NCBI GenBank assembly: GCA_016743945.1
Contig: JADGFI010000004.1
Coordinates: 186,001-250,000 of the forward strand
From: Desulfobacteraceae bacterium
GTDB lineage: Bacteria > Desulfobacterota > Desulfobacteria > Desulfobacterales > Desulfobacteraceae
Reading direction: 5' to 3'
DNA length: 64,000 bases
Shown in pieces: positions 34,669 through 43,314 of the stretch (the stretch's first letter is position 1; each line of letters begins with the position of its first letter). The notes under the pieces are model-generated. The model searched no databases and was not told the origin of the DNA. It saw only the letters and a program-made list of their open reading frames with translations. The position numbers were made by a program, and so were the translations under genes.

Positions 34669-36516
34669 ATGGAAAAAACAAAGCAGTTAACCGGATACGA
34701 TAAATATGTTAACTGGAAAGTTTTGATCGTTCCGGTGATCCTTTTTTTTGCCGTATTGTTCATGCCAACCCCCAATGGCATGAAGGATGTCGGCATGGAA
34801 TACAAGGTCGCCCCGACGGCGGTGATTGATCATTTTACCCGATCTGTGTTTGAAAAAAGCAGTTCCGATGCCCAACAATGGGAACTTGTCACAGCAAAGA
34901 TGATGGAACAGAATATGCGGGTCGGGGCCCTGAATAAACAGAGGTTTCTTGCGCGAAATATGAAATGGTGTAAAAAGTACAAAATTGAAGCCAGTCAGAA
35001 AAATTTTGACCGAGCCCATGCCTATGTCAAGGAGAAAATTCCCGAAGCCCCCTTCCTGGTCATGATGCAAGACGCTCTGGACTTGAGAGAAAATGGGCTC
35101 AAATATGAAAACTTGTCGGAAAAGGATCGACAAAAGGCAGATAAGGGTGCCTGGCATATAAAGGTTGCCGTTGCCATGGGGATTTTTGTTGTGGGGTGTT
35201 TTTTAACCGAATGTATTCCCCTTCCGGCGGTATCTTTTTGCATTGGCCTGATCCTTGTCTTTACCGGGGTGCTCTCGAGAAAAGAAGTGGCCATGCTCTA
35301 TTGGAGTGATGCCTGCTGGTTTATCATGGGCAGCCTGATGTTTGCGGCGGCTTTTGTCAAGACGGGGGTGGACAAAAGGGTCTGTATGATGATGTTCAAA
35401 AAGCTGGCGGTTCCCAATGTGAAATGGATTACCCTGATTTTCTTTTTGATCATCGCGCCCCTGGCGGCATTTATCTCCGATCATGCCCTGGCTGCCATGT
35501 TTCTTCCCATTGGCATGCTCTTATACCAGAACAGCTTGACCAAAGAGATCCCGGAAGACAAAGAATTGGCCAAAATGCTGATGATCGCCATTGCCATGGC
35601 ATGTAATATCGGGGGCCCTGGTGCTCCTTCCGGCGGTGCCAGAAACGTGATCATGATGACCTATCTCACCGACATGTTCGGGTTTGATGTTGGTTATTTT
35701 CAATGGGTGACCTATTGTTTTCCCTTTGTGCTCTTGATGATTCCCCTTACCTGGATCATAACAAATTTGAGATTCAAACCGAGGATAACATCCCTGGCTC
35801 CTGCCATGGCCCAATTGAAAACAGAAATCGATAAGATGGGGGCATGGAACCGGCAGCAGATATGGGCCCTGATTATTTTTGTTATCATGGTATTTGGCTG
35901 GTTTACGGAAAAAGCGTTCTTTAATATGGGCATCTATCCCATCCGCCTGGGGATAGGCGTTATTGCCGTGGCCGGTGCCGTGGGCTATATACTGACCGGT
36001 GTGGTCAACTGGCGGGACTACCAGGAAAAAGTGGACTGGGGTGTGGTCTGGCTTTATGCCGGGGCCATTATTTTCGGAAGGACTCTGGACAGTACAGGCG
36101 CTGCCTATTGGCTTGCCAGATCCGTGATTGACCTTCTGGCGCCCCTGGGCATGGAAGCCGGCGTTCCCTTGATGATTGTCAGTAACGGGATGACCGCAAT
36201 TTTGACAAACCTTATGGCAGACGGCCCTGCAGCGGCAGCGGTTGGTCCCATCACCCTGAACATGGCAGGGCTTGTCCATCCGGGTACCACCTTTTTGCCC
36301 TTTATGGCCATGTCAACGGCCATCGCCTCTTCATTTGCCTATTGCCTGGTCATAGGAACGCCTCCCAATGCCATCGTATACGCCAGCGGTTATCTGGAGC
36401 CCAAAGATTTCTTGCGGGTGGGCATTCCCATGTTTTTTATTGCCAATATTGTGTTGATTTTTTTGACCGCTGTGTACTGGATATTCAGAGGGTTTGGTGG
36501 GCTTCCGGGCTTTTAA
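34669..36516 (+). CDS. DASS/SLC13-family anion transporter with a soluble N-terminal insert
   Basis: A 615-residue inner-membrane transporter of the divalent anion:Na+ symporter family, whose members carry sulfate or dicarboxylates. The family substrate/Na+ loops are recognisable as NIGGPGAPSGGARNV (about 312) and LVIGTPPNAIVYASG (about 560), although the first loop is not the classical Ser-Asn-Thr motif. After TM1 (about 18-34) comes a non-membrane segment of about 120 residues (about 40-160), rich in charged and aromatic residues, before the transporter core. That insert is unusual. Upstream GGAGAG supports the start. In a sulfate reducer, sulfate or an organic anion is possible; the substrate is not decided by sequence. 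Confidence 0.85.
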   Translation: MEKTKQLTGYDKYVNWKVLIVPVILFFAVLFMPTPNGMKDVGMEYKVAPTAVIDHFTRSVFEKSSSDAQQWELVTAKMMEQNMRVGALNKQRFLARNMKWCKKYKIEASQKNFDRAHAYVKEKIPEAPFLVMMQDALDLRENGLKYENLSEKDRQKADKGAWHIKVAVAMGIFVVGCFLTECIPLPAVSFCIGLILVFTGVLSRKEVAMLYWSDACWFIMGSLMFAAAFVKTGVDKRVCMMMFKKLAVPNVKWITLIFFLIIAPLAAFISDHALAAMFLPIGMLLYQNSLTKEIPEDKELAKMLMIAIAMACNIGGPGAPSGGARNVIMMTYLTDMFGFDVGYFQWVTYCFPFVLLMIPLTWIITNLRFKPRITSLAPAMAQLKTEIDKMGAWNRQQIWALIIFVIMVFGWFTEKAFFNMGIYPIRLGIGVIAVAGAVGYILTGVVNWRDYQEKVDWGVVWLYAGAIIFGRTLDSTGAAYWLARSVIDLLAPLGMEAGVPLMIVSNGMTAILTNLMADGPAAAAVGPITLNMAGLVHPGTTFLPFMAMSTAIASSFAYCLVIGTPPNAIVYASGYLEPKDFLRVGIPMFFIANIVLIFLTAVYWIFRGFGGLPGF

Positions 36517-36530
36517 CAGGAGATAAGAAT

Positions 36531-36689
36531 ATGAAAAAGCGTGATAATTTAAAAGCGGTTTGGTTTGGTAATTGGAACCTGAACAAGGGAAAGTCTTATT
36601 TTTCCAAGGCCACAGAACGTCGGGTATGTTTTTTTATGACAATGGGCATGCTGCTTTTGGGTGTGTTTGTAAAATTAGGGATTTTTTAA
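36531..36689 (+). CDS. Small membrane protein following the DASS transporter
   Basis: A 52-residue protein with a basic N-terminus (MKKRDNLKAVWFGNWNLNKG) and one C-terminal helix (VCFFMTMGMLLLGVFVKLG). CAGGAGATAAG precedes the ATG at a good distance and the gene begins 14 bases after the transporter stop. It is probably an accessory or stabilising subunit of the transporter. I recognise no family. Confidence 0.7.
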   Translation: MKKRDNLKAVWFGNWNLNKGKSYFSKATERRVCFFMTMGMLLLGVFVKLGIF

Positions 36690-36746
36690 CGTGACAATAG
36701 AATGATCTATTTGTCATTTTCAGGGAAAATAAAGAGGACATGAACA

Positions 36747-37268
36747 ATGATTGGAAAGCTATTCAAAACCTGTCAATTTTATGGGTATGCAATGATTCAG
36801 ATTCTGATAGAGCCAAGGCGATTTTTTACGGAATTACCTAAAAATGAAACCATGGCAAAATCTATGGGATTCTGTGTGATTTGTAGTCTGTTTTATGTGA
36901 CGGCAAGCCTGTTGACCGGTATCTATCCTAGCCCGGTCAGGATGGGAGGGATTTTCTTTCTCAACAGCGTTGGCATGGTGTTTATTCCGGCGGGTTTAAG
37001 CTATATGACCCTGGTGATAACCCAGAAAAAGAAATCCAGGTTTTCTCTTTTATTTAGTGTTTGTGCTTTCTCATCTGGGATCACTTTGCTGGTGTCTTGG
37101 ATGTCCATGTTTGTATGGTTTACCGAACCTTGGAAATGGTGGCTGATTTATACAGGGCTTAAAAATACCTGTAAGCTTTCATGGAAACCGGCATTGTTGA
37201 TCCTGGTGGTGACCATGATCATTCAGTTCTTTTTCTTGTATTCCCTTTATTTGGCCTTTTATAAATAG
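36747..37268 (+). CDS. Yip1-like integral membrane protein
   Basis: A 173-residue protein with about five membrane helices. The layout (an amphipathic start, IEPRRFFTELPKNETMAKSM, then helices) is that of bacterial YIP1-domain proteins, where a P-x-x-(F/W)-F motif precedes the membrane part. No enzymatic motif is visible. The gene sits between the small membrane protein and the receiver-CBS gene in what looks like one operon. Its function is not known; it could help assembly or regulation of the DASS transporter. Confidence 0.6.
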   Translation: MIGKLFKTCQFYGYAMIQILIEPRRFFTELPKNETMAKSMGFCVICSLFYVTASLLTGIYPSPVRMGGIFFLNSVGMVFIPAGLSYMTLVITQKKKSRFSLLFSVCAFSSGITLLVSWMSMFVWFTEPWKWWLIYTGLKNTCKLSWKPALLILVVTMIIQFFFLYSLYLAFYK

Positions 37269-37313
37269 CCGCTATTCAAAAAAAAATAGCAAAATATTTT
37301 GGAGATAAAATAA

Positions 37314-38216
37314 ATGACAAAACAAATAAAAATATTAATGGTGGATGATGAAAAACGATTTCGGGACACCACCCAAAAGATTCTCTCTAAAAAGGGATTT
37401 GAGACAATCCTGGCCGAATCAGGGGAGGATGCACTTGAGAAAATGGCGCAGAATCCGGATATTGTCATCCTGGATATAAAAATGCCGGGTATGGATGGAC
37501 ACGAAACCCTATCCCAAATAAAAAAGATCCATCCGGATCTGCCGGTCATCATGCTCACCGGCCACGGGGATAAACCCTCTGCAAGGCAGGCCCTTGTTGA
37601 AGGGGCCTTTGACTACCTGTCAAAACCCTGTGATATTGATCTTCTGGCAGAAAAAATCAAGGAGGCCTGTCGGCGTAAGAATCACCCAGCGGCATATGAA
37701 GAGGCGCGGGTTATGGATGTTATGATCCCAATTTCAGATTATACCACCATTGATGAGACAAAGACCATTGGAGATGCCATTGCCGAGCTCAAACACTCCT
37801 TTGTTTCAAAGTTAGCCACCAGTCAGCTCATGGAAACCGGCCACAGGTCAATTCTCGTAAAGGATACCCAGGGGGGGGTCAAAGGGATTTTGACCCTCAG
37901 AGATATGCTCGAGATGATTATGCCGGCGTATCTGTCAGCCCCTAAACCCTCCCTGGCGGACAGTATTGAATATTCTCCCATGTTTTGGACGGGCATGTTT
38001 AGTGCCGGGATCAAGGAGATGAAAAACAAATGCATCAGCGTGGTCATGTCCCCCTCTCCTTTGTCAATTGATGGTGGATCCAATCTGATGGAGGCCGCTT
38101 ATCTGATGGTTTTTAACAATGAAAGGCGCCTTATTGTGACGGTTTCCGGGAAAACAGCCGGGGTCATACGCGAACAGGATCTGTTTTTTGAAATGGAAAG
38201 AATAACCACCCAATGA
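37314..38216 (+). CDS. Response regulator with a C-terminal CBS-domain pair
   Basis: A 300-residue protein: receiver at 1-122 (MVDDEKRF, phospho-acceptor Asp54 in LDIKMPGMDG, switch LTGHGD, Lys in LSKPCD) fused to a split pair of CBS motifs (about 135-205 and 235-298; VMDVMIPISDYTTID, ILTLRDMLEMI, CISVVMSPSPLSIDG, AGVIREQDLFFE). CBS pairs bind adenine nucleotides and often tune transporters. A phosphorylation- plus nucleotide-responsive switch on the neighbouring DASS transporter is plausible. TTTTGGAGAT precedes the ATG. A hairpin with T-tract follows the stop. Confidence 0.88.
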   Translation: MTKQIKILMVDDEKRFRDTTQKILSKKGFETILAESGEDALEKMAQNPDIVILDIKMPGMDGHETLSQIKKIHPDLPVIMLTGHGDKPSARQALVEGAFDYLSKPCDIDLLAEKIKEACRRKNHPAAYEEARVMDVMIPISDYTTIDETKTIGDAIAELKHSFVSKLATSQLMETGHRSILVKDTQGGVKGILTLRDMLEMIMPAYLSAPKPSLADSIEYSPMFWTGMFSAGIKEMKNKCISVVMSPSPLSIDGGSNLMEAAYLMVFNNERRLIVTVSGKTAGVIREQDLFFEMERITTQ

Positions 38217-38235
38217 TCTGGCGGTGGCTTTTTTT
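38206..38235 (+). terminator. Weak terminator after the receiver-CBS gene
   Basis: CCACC (38206-38210, within the last codons) can pair with GGTGG (38223-38227), followed by CTTTTTTT. The stem is short, so it may allow read-through to the former tauE gene. Confidence 0.45.
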
Positions 38236-38261
38236 ATGATTAATTGTTAAATGGGGTTGCA

Positions 38262-38440
38262 ATGCTCGGTGAAGAAAAACAACTTTTTTCACCGGGTTTT
38301 TTTTAAAGGAAAGAAACATATATTTTCCTGTTGCCGGAATCCATTCCGATCCGTTCATTGTCTTTTTTACGGCGTTTATGGTGTCTTTTTTTACCTCCAT
38401 GGGCGGTATCTCCGGGGCCTTTTTGCTTTTTCCAATTTAA
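38262..38440 (+). pseudogene. Broken TauE/SafE-type anion exporter gene (N-terminal remnant)
   Basis: The ATG at 38262 opens MLGEEKQLFSPGFF and stops in a T8 run; one base out of frame, the sequence continues KERNIYFPVAGIHSDPFIVF and then FTAFMVSFFTSMGGISGAFL, ending LFPI and stop. This matches the N-terminus and first helix of the TauE/SafE exporter family as found in Desulfobacteraceae. A run of nine T bases would restore the frame, so a slippage deletion is likely. Everything after the first helix is lost. It was probably the last gene of the DASS transporter operon. Confidence 0.8.
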
Positions 38441-38765
38441 AACAGGCCGTAAGGTCTTTTTTGGAGAAATTGACGAGTCGTTTCAAAGCAAGTAACATTC
38501 CATATAAAGAGATCTCATTTCAGGGATGCCGATTTTTCCATATCAGGGGGAATATCCCATATAAGGAGCGGTCTGAACAAACACAAAAATGCGAACAATC
38601 TTTTTACGTCATGTAAAAAAAAACTGACACCCGCCTGCTTTTTAGACACCTCTTGCGTATGGGGAAACCGCATATTAATTTTTTTTATTATAAAGAACCC
38701 TTGGCTGTACAAAGTTGTGCCGTTTTATTTTCCAGGTGTTAATAATTTTATATCGCATTGGTATA
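38441..38765. other. Non-coding strip
   Basis: No gene is visible. Two similar boxes, ATTCCATATAAAGAG (from about 38498) and TATCCCATATAAGGAG (from about 38552), form a loose direct repeat. The rest is AT-rich. Confidence 0.3.
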
Positions 38766-38769
38766 ATAA

Positions 38770-38994
38770 TTGCTTTTTCCTCATTATGAATACACGTATC
38801 TGGTTGATGGACAATGGCAGGAAAACCCGGCAAATCACCGGAATCGGTTTCAAAACTTGATATTTTCTTCTGGTTTAACAAAGTATGAGTGCTATACGTC
38901 TATCTATACCAGGAAAGAAGACCTTGAATATTTTGTGGAACAAATGGTTGCGTTTCGGTGTCTCGATTTAAGTGACACCAATATACTCAAATAG
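38770..38994 (+). pseudogene. Relic of a glycogen-binding (CBM48/AMPK-type) domain
   Basis: The start of the frame reads HYEYTYLVDGQWQENPANHR, close to the C-terminal half of CBM48/E-set glycogen-binding domains (pattern YEYKFVVDGEW-x-x-DP). The sequence then changes into an unrelated stretch (KYECYTSIYTRKEDLEYF). The N-terminal half of the domain and any catalytic part are missing. It stands near relics of trehalose-synthesis genes and may come from the same carbohydrate locus. Confidence 0.55.
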
Positions 38995-39036
38995 ATAGTT
39001 GTAAATCAAGATTAATTTTAACGAAAAGGTGATGAA

Positions 39037-39489
39037 ATGACATTAAAAAAAATAGTATGCTGTGTTGATTTTTCCGAAAATTCAAACAACGCTGTTAATA
39101 CAGCCCTTGAAATTGCAAAAAGCAACCAGGCAAGTTTGGATATTCTCCATATCAGAGAACCCATAGTAAATTTTGTTTTTATGTCCGGAGGCGGATTGTC
39201 AGGAGAAGACATCCTAACACCAATAGCCAGCATTGAAGAAGAAATGGAAAAACGATATGGCTCAAAAATAGATCCAGCCATTGACGCTAAAATCCTTGTC
39301 AAGGAAGGGCATCCCTCATCTGAAATAATCAATTATTTAAAAGAGGTAAACGCTGATCTTGTCGTAACGGGTTCTGCCGGCTTTTCCGGGATGGGCCTTG
39401 TGGTTTTTGGCAGTGTTTCAAAACGGATTGCTCATAAATCTCCCTGCAATGTATTGATTGCCAGACAAAAAAAATATCCAATTGATTGA
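39037..39489 (+). CDS. Universal stress protein UspA
   Basis: A complete 150-residue UspA-fold protein. It starts KKIVCCVDFSENSNNAV and has the nucleotide-binding signature GSAGFSGMGLVVFGSVS near the C-terminus (G-x2-G-x9-G-S). It is the only intact gene in a 2.6-kb strip of relics. AAAAGGTG precedes the ATG. Usp proteins of this type bind ATP and form dimers in stress adaptation; the partner here is not indicated. Confidence 0.88.
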   Translation: MTLKKIVCCVDFSENSNNAVNTALEIAKSNQASLDILHIREPIVNFVFMSGGGLSGEDILTPIASIEEEMEKRYGSKIDPAIDAKILVKEGHPSSEIINYLKEVNADLVVTGSAGFSGMGLVVFGSVSKRIAHKSPCNVLIARQKKYPID

Positions 39490-39840
39490 TTGTAGTCCTG
39501 GCAGGTGTTTTATGTAATCTTATTGAACAACTCAGAAAAAATGGGTTTGGGACCGCCGTTGTCAGTTCAAGCAAAAATTGTTGTCAAATTTTTAAGGCCG
39601 CAAATATAGAAGATTTGTTTGATACAAGGATGGATGGCGTCCTGACCGAAAGTCTTGGGCTTAACGGCAAGCCTGAGCCGGATATTTTTTGGGAAGCTGC
39701 CAAAAGACTGGGCATTGACGTGAAAAGATGTGTGGTGGTGGAGGATGCGCTTTCCGGTGTGGAGGCCGGGATAAAGGGTGTTTTTGGAATGGTCATTGGT
39801 GTTAACCGTGGTGATCAGGCCGAAAAGCTTCAACAAAACT
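39486..39840 (+). pseudogene. Relic of a HAD-family phosphatase/beta-phosphoglucomutase-like gene
   Basis: From about 39516 the frame reads IEQLRKNGFGTAVVSSSKNC, later GKPEPDIFWEAAKRLGID and VVVEDALSGVEAGIKG, which are motifs II-IV of HAD subfamily IA. Motif I (D-x-D-G) and the cap are missing, and the end runs into another gene's sequence at about 39826. The open frame therefore encodes an inactive fragment. Confidence 0.75.
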
Positions 39841-40053
39841 ATCCTATGGCCTCTGTTCCCTGGATTTGCATTCAAGTACCTGTTTTTTTCAGTATATTGG
39901 TTAAGTTATCAGGCAGTTAATAAAAAATTTGCAATAATAGTGGGCCAGAATGCAGGTGACCAAGATTTTATCTGGGTACATGATTATCAATTACTCCTTA
40001 TGGGGGCTTTTTGCGCAAACGGCACAAGCGGAACCAGATGGGATTTTTTTTAA
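39826..40053 (+). pseudogene. Relic of a trehalose-6-phosphate synthase (OtsA/GT20) gene
   Basis: The frame reads FNKTILWPLFPGF, then YQAVNKKFA and DFIWVHDYQLLLMG, which are the linked GT20 motifs (N-x-x-LWPLFH, Y-x-x-VN-x-x-FA, W-(V/I)-HDY-x-L). It starts inside the end of the HAD relic, so a deletion has joined the two. Downstream catalytic parts are gone; 40054-40217 shows no further recognisable piece. Confidence 0.78.
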
Positions 40054-40217
40054 GGGCTGGCATTGAAAAAGATTTGTCAAGTTTTCCCCAGGCGGATGAA
40101 TATTTCCCTGATGAACCGGTCCGAGAATTGCGGCAATGTTACAGGAAGCCTAGTCTCCTTACCTGAATTGTGATATGCCTGGATGGATATCATCAAACAA
40201 GGTTGCGGAAAGTTTTT

Positions 40218-40246
40218 TTGACTTTGTTTATAAAAAATTATATATA
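40218..40246 (+). promoter_or_regulatory. Candidate sigma-70 promoter before the MCP pseudogene
   Basis: TTGACT, a 17-base spacer and TATATA. About 150 bases of leader follow before the ATG at 40397, including GGGCT...AGCCC arms (around 40304 and 40349). It is probably the old promoter of the dead MCP gene. Confidence 0.5.
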
Positions 40247-40396
40247 TCGCACAATTAAATGCAAGAAAATCTATTCTTAAAAAGATAGGTGTGTCGCATG
40301 GTGGGCTGATTCAATTCAGGTTTATGTTCGATTCAGGTGTTTTTATCAAGCCCGCAATAACCGAATGAGAGTAAAACCAGCAGAGGAGAGAAATAT

Positions 40397-41063
40397 ATGA
40401 ATAGATACAAATCTATTGGTTTCAAACTTGTGGTTGGAGGCATCATTATTTTTACGATACCTCTCTTTATCGTCGAACTGGTTTCCATCAATAAATCAGC
40501 CAAAAAGCATTGACAAGCCTTTCAAAGACTAAGGTTCAGGATGCAGCTGCAGCCAAGGAGCTGGCACAACTCACCCGAAATATCCTCACTGCCAATCTTG
40601 TCCAGGTAAAAATTTTTTTAGAAGAGAAAGCCACTATTAAGGCAGTGGCAAAATTAGACAGGGGTGAGGCCCCTGATCAGAATATCATACTTGCCGAGTT
40701 ATACCAGAATGTTAAGGTCAAATTCAAACACATGGGAGAGGGATGTTTTTGGGTTTTTGTGACCGATTCAAAGGGCAATGGACTGACCGGAGTAAATCGA
40801 GTTATGCTGCCGTAGGAATAAACGACTGGTATATCGCAACCACCCAGAATGCTGAAAAGGCAAGAAGCATCACCACACAGGCTGCTGAAAAATCCACGAG
40901 CGCATCTCAAAGGATGGCTGAACTCGGAAAGGCAGCCCAGGCCATTAGCAAGGTGACCGAGACCATCACCGATATCTCGGAGCAGACAAATCTTCTGGCC
41001 CTGAACGCAACAATTGAGGCGGCAAGGGCTGGTGAGGCTGGCAAGGGATTTGCGGTGGTGGTA
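40397..41063 (+). pseudogene. Decayed methyl-accepting chemotaxis protein gene
   Basis: The ATG opens MNRYKSIGFKLVVGGIIIF and TM1, but the frame stops after INKSAKKH. One base over it continues LTSLSKTKVQDAAAAKEL into a Cache domain; an A6 instead of A5 run would restore the frame. At about 40790 the frame shifts again to [20 protein letters not shown] with most of Cache, TM2 and HAMP deleted. The signalling part ends abruptly after [15 protein letters not shown]. So there are three lesions: a slip, an internal deletion and a 3' truncation. A good GAGGAGAG lies before the ATG, so the loss may be fairly recent. Confidence 0.85.
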
Positions 41064-41098
41064 AATTTAAATGTTAAGTCACACCTGGGAGTTTCTTT

Positions 41099-41872
41099 AT
41101 GAAAAAAGTGTTATTTTTAGGGGCTTTGTGTATCTTTCTGATTCATTTGCCCCGGGTTGCGGCTGAACAGCTGATATTCAATACCCAGAATTTTAAGCCG
41201 TTCAGTTACGAGGCAGACGGTATCGTTTCCGGGCCAGGAGCCGATATCATCAGAGCGGTTTGTAAAAACATGGGCACAATCTGTTCATTCGAGTTGCTGC
41301 CCTGGACCCGGGCCCAGCATGAAGTAAGAACGGGAAAGGCAAATGCCCTGTTTCTTATAGGGTTGAACCAGGAACGTTCCAAATGGTTGTATTTTAGCCC
41401 AGCCCTTGTGGTAATTGAATATGGAATTTTCGTTCGGAAAGATAATCCCCTTGAATTTAAGGATGTCAAAGATATCAATGGATATACCGTATGTGTCTAT
41501 GGCCCCTCCAATACATCCAGAAGTCTTGAAATAATAAAAAAAGAGATCAAGGATCTGACCATTGATATAGCTCCCCATGATGAACCTGCTTTTAAAAAAT
41601 TGTCCAACAGGCAAAGAATAGATGCTGTTTATTCAAACAAAGATGTTGGCAATGCTTTGATAAAACAACTTGCCCTCACCAATATTCGCTACAGCGGCTG
41701 CCATCTCAAGATAAAGTACTATGTTGGCTTTTCAAAACAATTCAATGACAAGGCGGTCGTGGACAAGTTTAATACCACCTGTCAGATGCTTTATAAAAAC
41801 GACTTGATCCCAAAGATACTCAAATCGTACTCAATGGAACCTGTAAAAAATGAACACCAGGTCTTGCCGTGA
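41099..41872 (+). CDS. Orphan periplasmic solute-binding protein (SBP_bac_3 family)
   Basis: A 257-residue secreted protein. The first about 21 residues form a signal peptide ([21 protein letters not shown]). The mature part has the two-lobe pattern of amino-acid-type binding proteins: [20 protein letters not shown], later [20 protein letters not shown]. Four Cys residues (in [13 protein letters not shown] and TTCQ) could form disulfides. There is no ABC permease or ATPase beside it, and it directly follows a dead chemoreceptor gene. It may have delivered ligands to a receptor or act with a distant transporter. Confidence 0.8.
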   Translation: MKKVLFLGALCIFLIHLPRVAAEQLIFNTQNFKPFSYEADGIVSGPGADIIRAVCKNMGTICSFELLPWTRAQHEVRTGKANALFLIGLNQERSKWLYFSPALVVIEYGIFVRKDNPLEFKDVKDINGYTVCVYGPSNTSRSLEIIKKEIKDLTIDIAPHDEPAFKKLSNRQRIDAVYSNKDVGNALIKQLALTNIRYSGCHLKIKYYVGFSKQFNDKAVVDKFNTTCQMLYKNDLIPKILKSYSMEPVKNEHQVLP

Positions 41873-42437
41873 GGCTGTCTGTTGTTTATGATATGCTTGA
41901 CTTTAACTTTCGTGCCAGTGTTAAAGGCTTGGTGATCGTCTATCCTCCAATACTGCAATACGCGTTTATCATCAAACACCCCGGCTAAATCGTGTTTTCA
42001 CAGAACGCGAATTATGCAGATAGTAAATAATCGTCAGTTCGAGTTCTTCATCAAGACCACACAGTAAAAGGTTTTAGGGACTTTGGGTTTGATGATAATT
42101 CTCTCCTTCCTATACAGGTTTAATATCTAATCCGACATGGGCCGCAATCAATAATTCCTGGTCTATTTTTTTTAAAAAAAGAGGGTTCAGCCCTGTTGAA
42201 ACCATATGCTATAATATTATGTAACCAGCTAAAATATCAAGAATAATTCCAATATTTATCCTTAAGGTAATGACGTTGAGTAATTTCCATGACTGAGAGA
42301 GGAAAAATAAACATATTTTAAATAGTTATTGACAATATCGATTCGGATAGAATATGACCCAATAATAAAAGCTTTTCAGTAAAAGTAACAGACATTGTTT
42401 ATTACTACAATTAGTTCAACAAGTAAGTAAGGGAGTT
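41873..42437. other. Intergenic strip before the BKACE operon
   Basis: 565 bases with no gene I can support. A minus-strand frame around 41880-41980 reads DDKRVLQYWRIDDHQAFNTG but matches no family I recognise. Near its end TTGACA (42329-42334) with TATGAC (42353-42358) at an 18-base distance is a plausible promoter for the operon starting at 42438. Confidence 0.35.
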
Positions 42438-43262
42438 ATGGAAAATCTCATTATTACGGTTGCACCAACAGGCTCTGTTCCCACCAAGAAAAATAATCCA
42501 AATGTACCCATAACGCCGGATGAAATTATTCAAACCGGAATTTTATGCGAAAAAGCCGGTGCTTCTATTATCCATATTCATGCCCGCAACCCCCTGGACG
42601 AAACCCCTTCAACCGATTTTCATATTTTTAAGGAAATTTTTCAAGGTCTTCAACAGGAAACAAACCTGATCATTCAGATTTCCACAGGTGGCAGAGCCGG
42701 TATGGAGTACGAAAAAAGAAGCGAAAGACTATTGCTAAAGCCGGAAATGGCCAGCCTGACAACCGGCTCTGTTAATTTTTCTTCATCTGTCTATGCCAAT
42801 AGTCCCGATCTTATTTGTGCCCTTGCAAAGGACATGAAAATCCAGGGTATTAAACCCGAGATCGAAATTTTTGATGTCAGTATGATTCAAAATGCCCTGG
42901 ATCTGGTGGATCAGGATTTGCTGGACCACCAGGTGCATTTTGATTTTGTCATGGGGCTGAAAGGTGCTATCCCGGCAACCATAGAAAATCTTGTACATCT
43001 TAGGAACTGTATTCCCAGGGGAGCAACCTGGACGGTGGCCGGGATAGGCGCCTGTCAACTGAATATGTGTATCCATGCCATTGCCATGGGCGGGCATACC
43101 CGGGTAGGGCTGGAGGATTGTATCTATTTTAAGCGAGGAGAGCTTGCATCCAATGAACAGCTTGTAAATCGCATTGTTCAGATAAGCAAGATTGTGGGCA
43201 GGAAAATCGCAACACCTGATCAGGCAAGAAAGATTCTTGGGCTCGATAAAACAACTGATTAA
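42438..43262 (+). CDS. Beta-keto acid cleavage enzyme (BKACE/DUF849 family)
   Basis: A 274-residue TIM-barrel protein. The zinc-binding HxH pair is His46 and His48 in IIHIHARNP; the distal acid is Glu226 in RVGLEDCIYF; STGGRAGM and TTGSVNF line the expected active-site loops. The family condenses a beta-keto acid with acetyl-CoA, giving acetoacetate and a new CoA ester; 3-keto-5-aminohexanoate cleavage (Kce) is the founding reaction. The substrate varies among subfamilies and cannot be read here; the N-terminal loop (PTGSVPTKKNNP) differs from Kce (GAEVTKE), so the substrate may differ too. It heads an operon with a TAXI-TRAP system and an aminotransferase. GGGAG is close upstream of the ATG. 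Confidence 0.88.
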   Translation: MENLIITVAPTGSVPTKKNNPNVPITPDEIIQTGILCEKAGASIIHIHARNPLDETPSTDFHIFKEIFQGLQQETNLIIQISTGGRAGMEYEKRSERLLLKPEMASLTTGSVNFSSSVYANSPDLICALAKDMKIQGIKPEIEIFDVSMIQNALDLVDQDLLDHQVHFDFVMGLKGAIPATIENLVHLRNCIPRGATWTVAGIGACQLNMCIHAIAMGGHTRVGLEDCIYFKRGELASNEQLVNRIVQISKIVGRKIATPDQARKILGLDKTTD

Positions 43263-43314
43263 TACCAATCAGCTTTTATACAAGTAGTTCTTAACCCTAG
43301 ATGGAGGAATTTTA

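Noticed and set aside
35521..36279. Long open frame (252 codons) on the minus strand inside the DASS transporter gene
   Set aside because: It is antisense to a clear transporter gene, has His/Gln-rich low-sense composition and no start signal; it is a codon-usage shadow.
41880..42110. Minus-strand frame suspected to be a transposase fragment
   Set aside because: The translation DDKRVLQYWRIDDHQAFNTG looked transposase-like, but I could not match it to a specific IS family and stops interrupt it.
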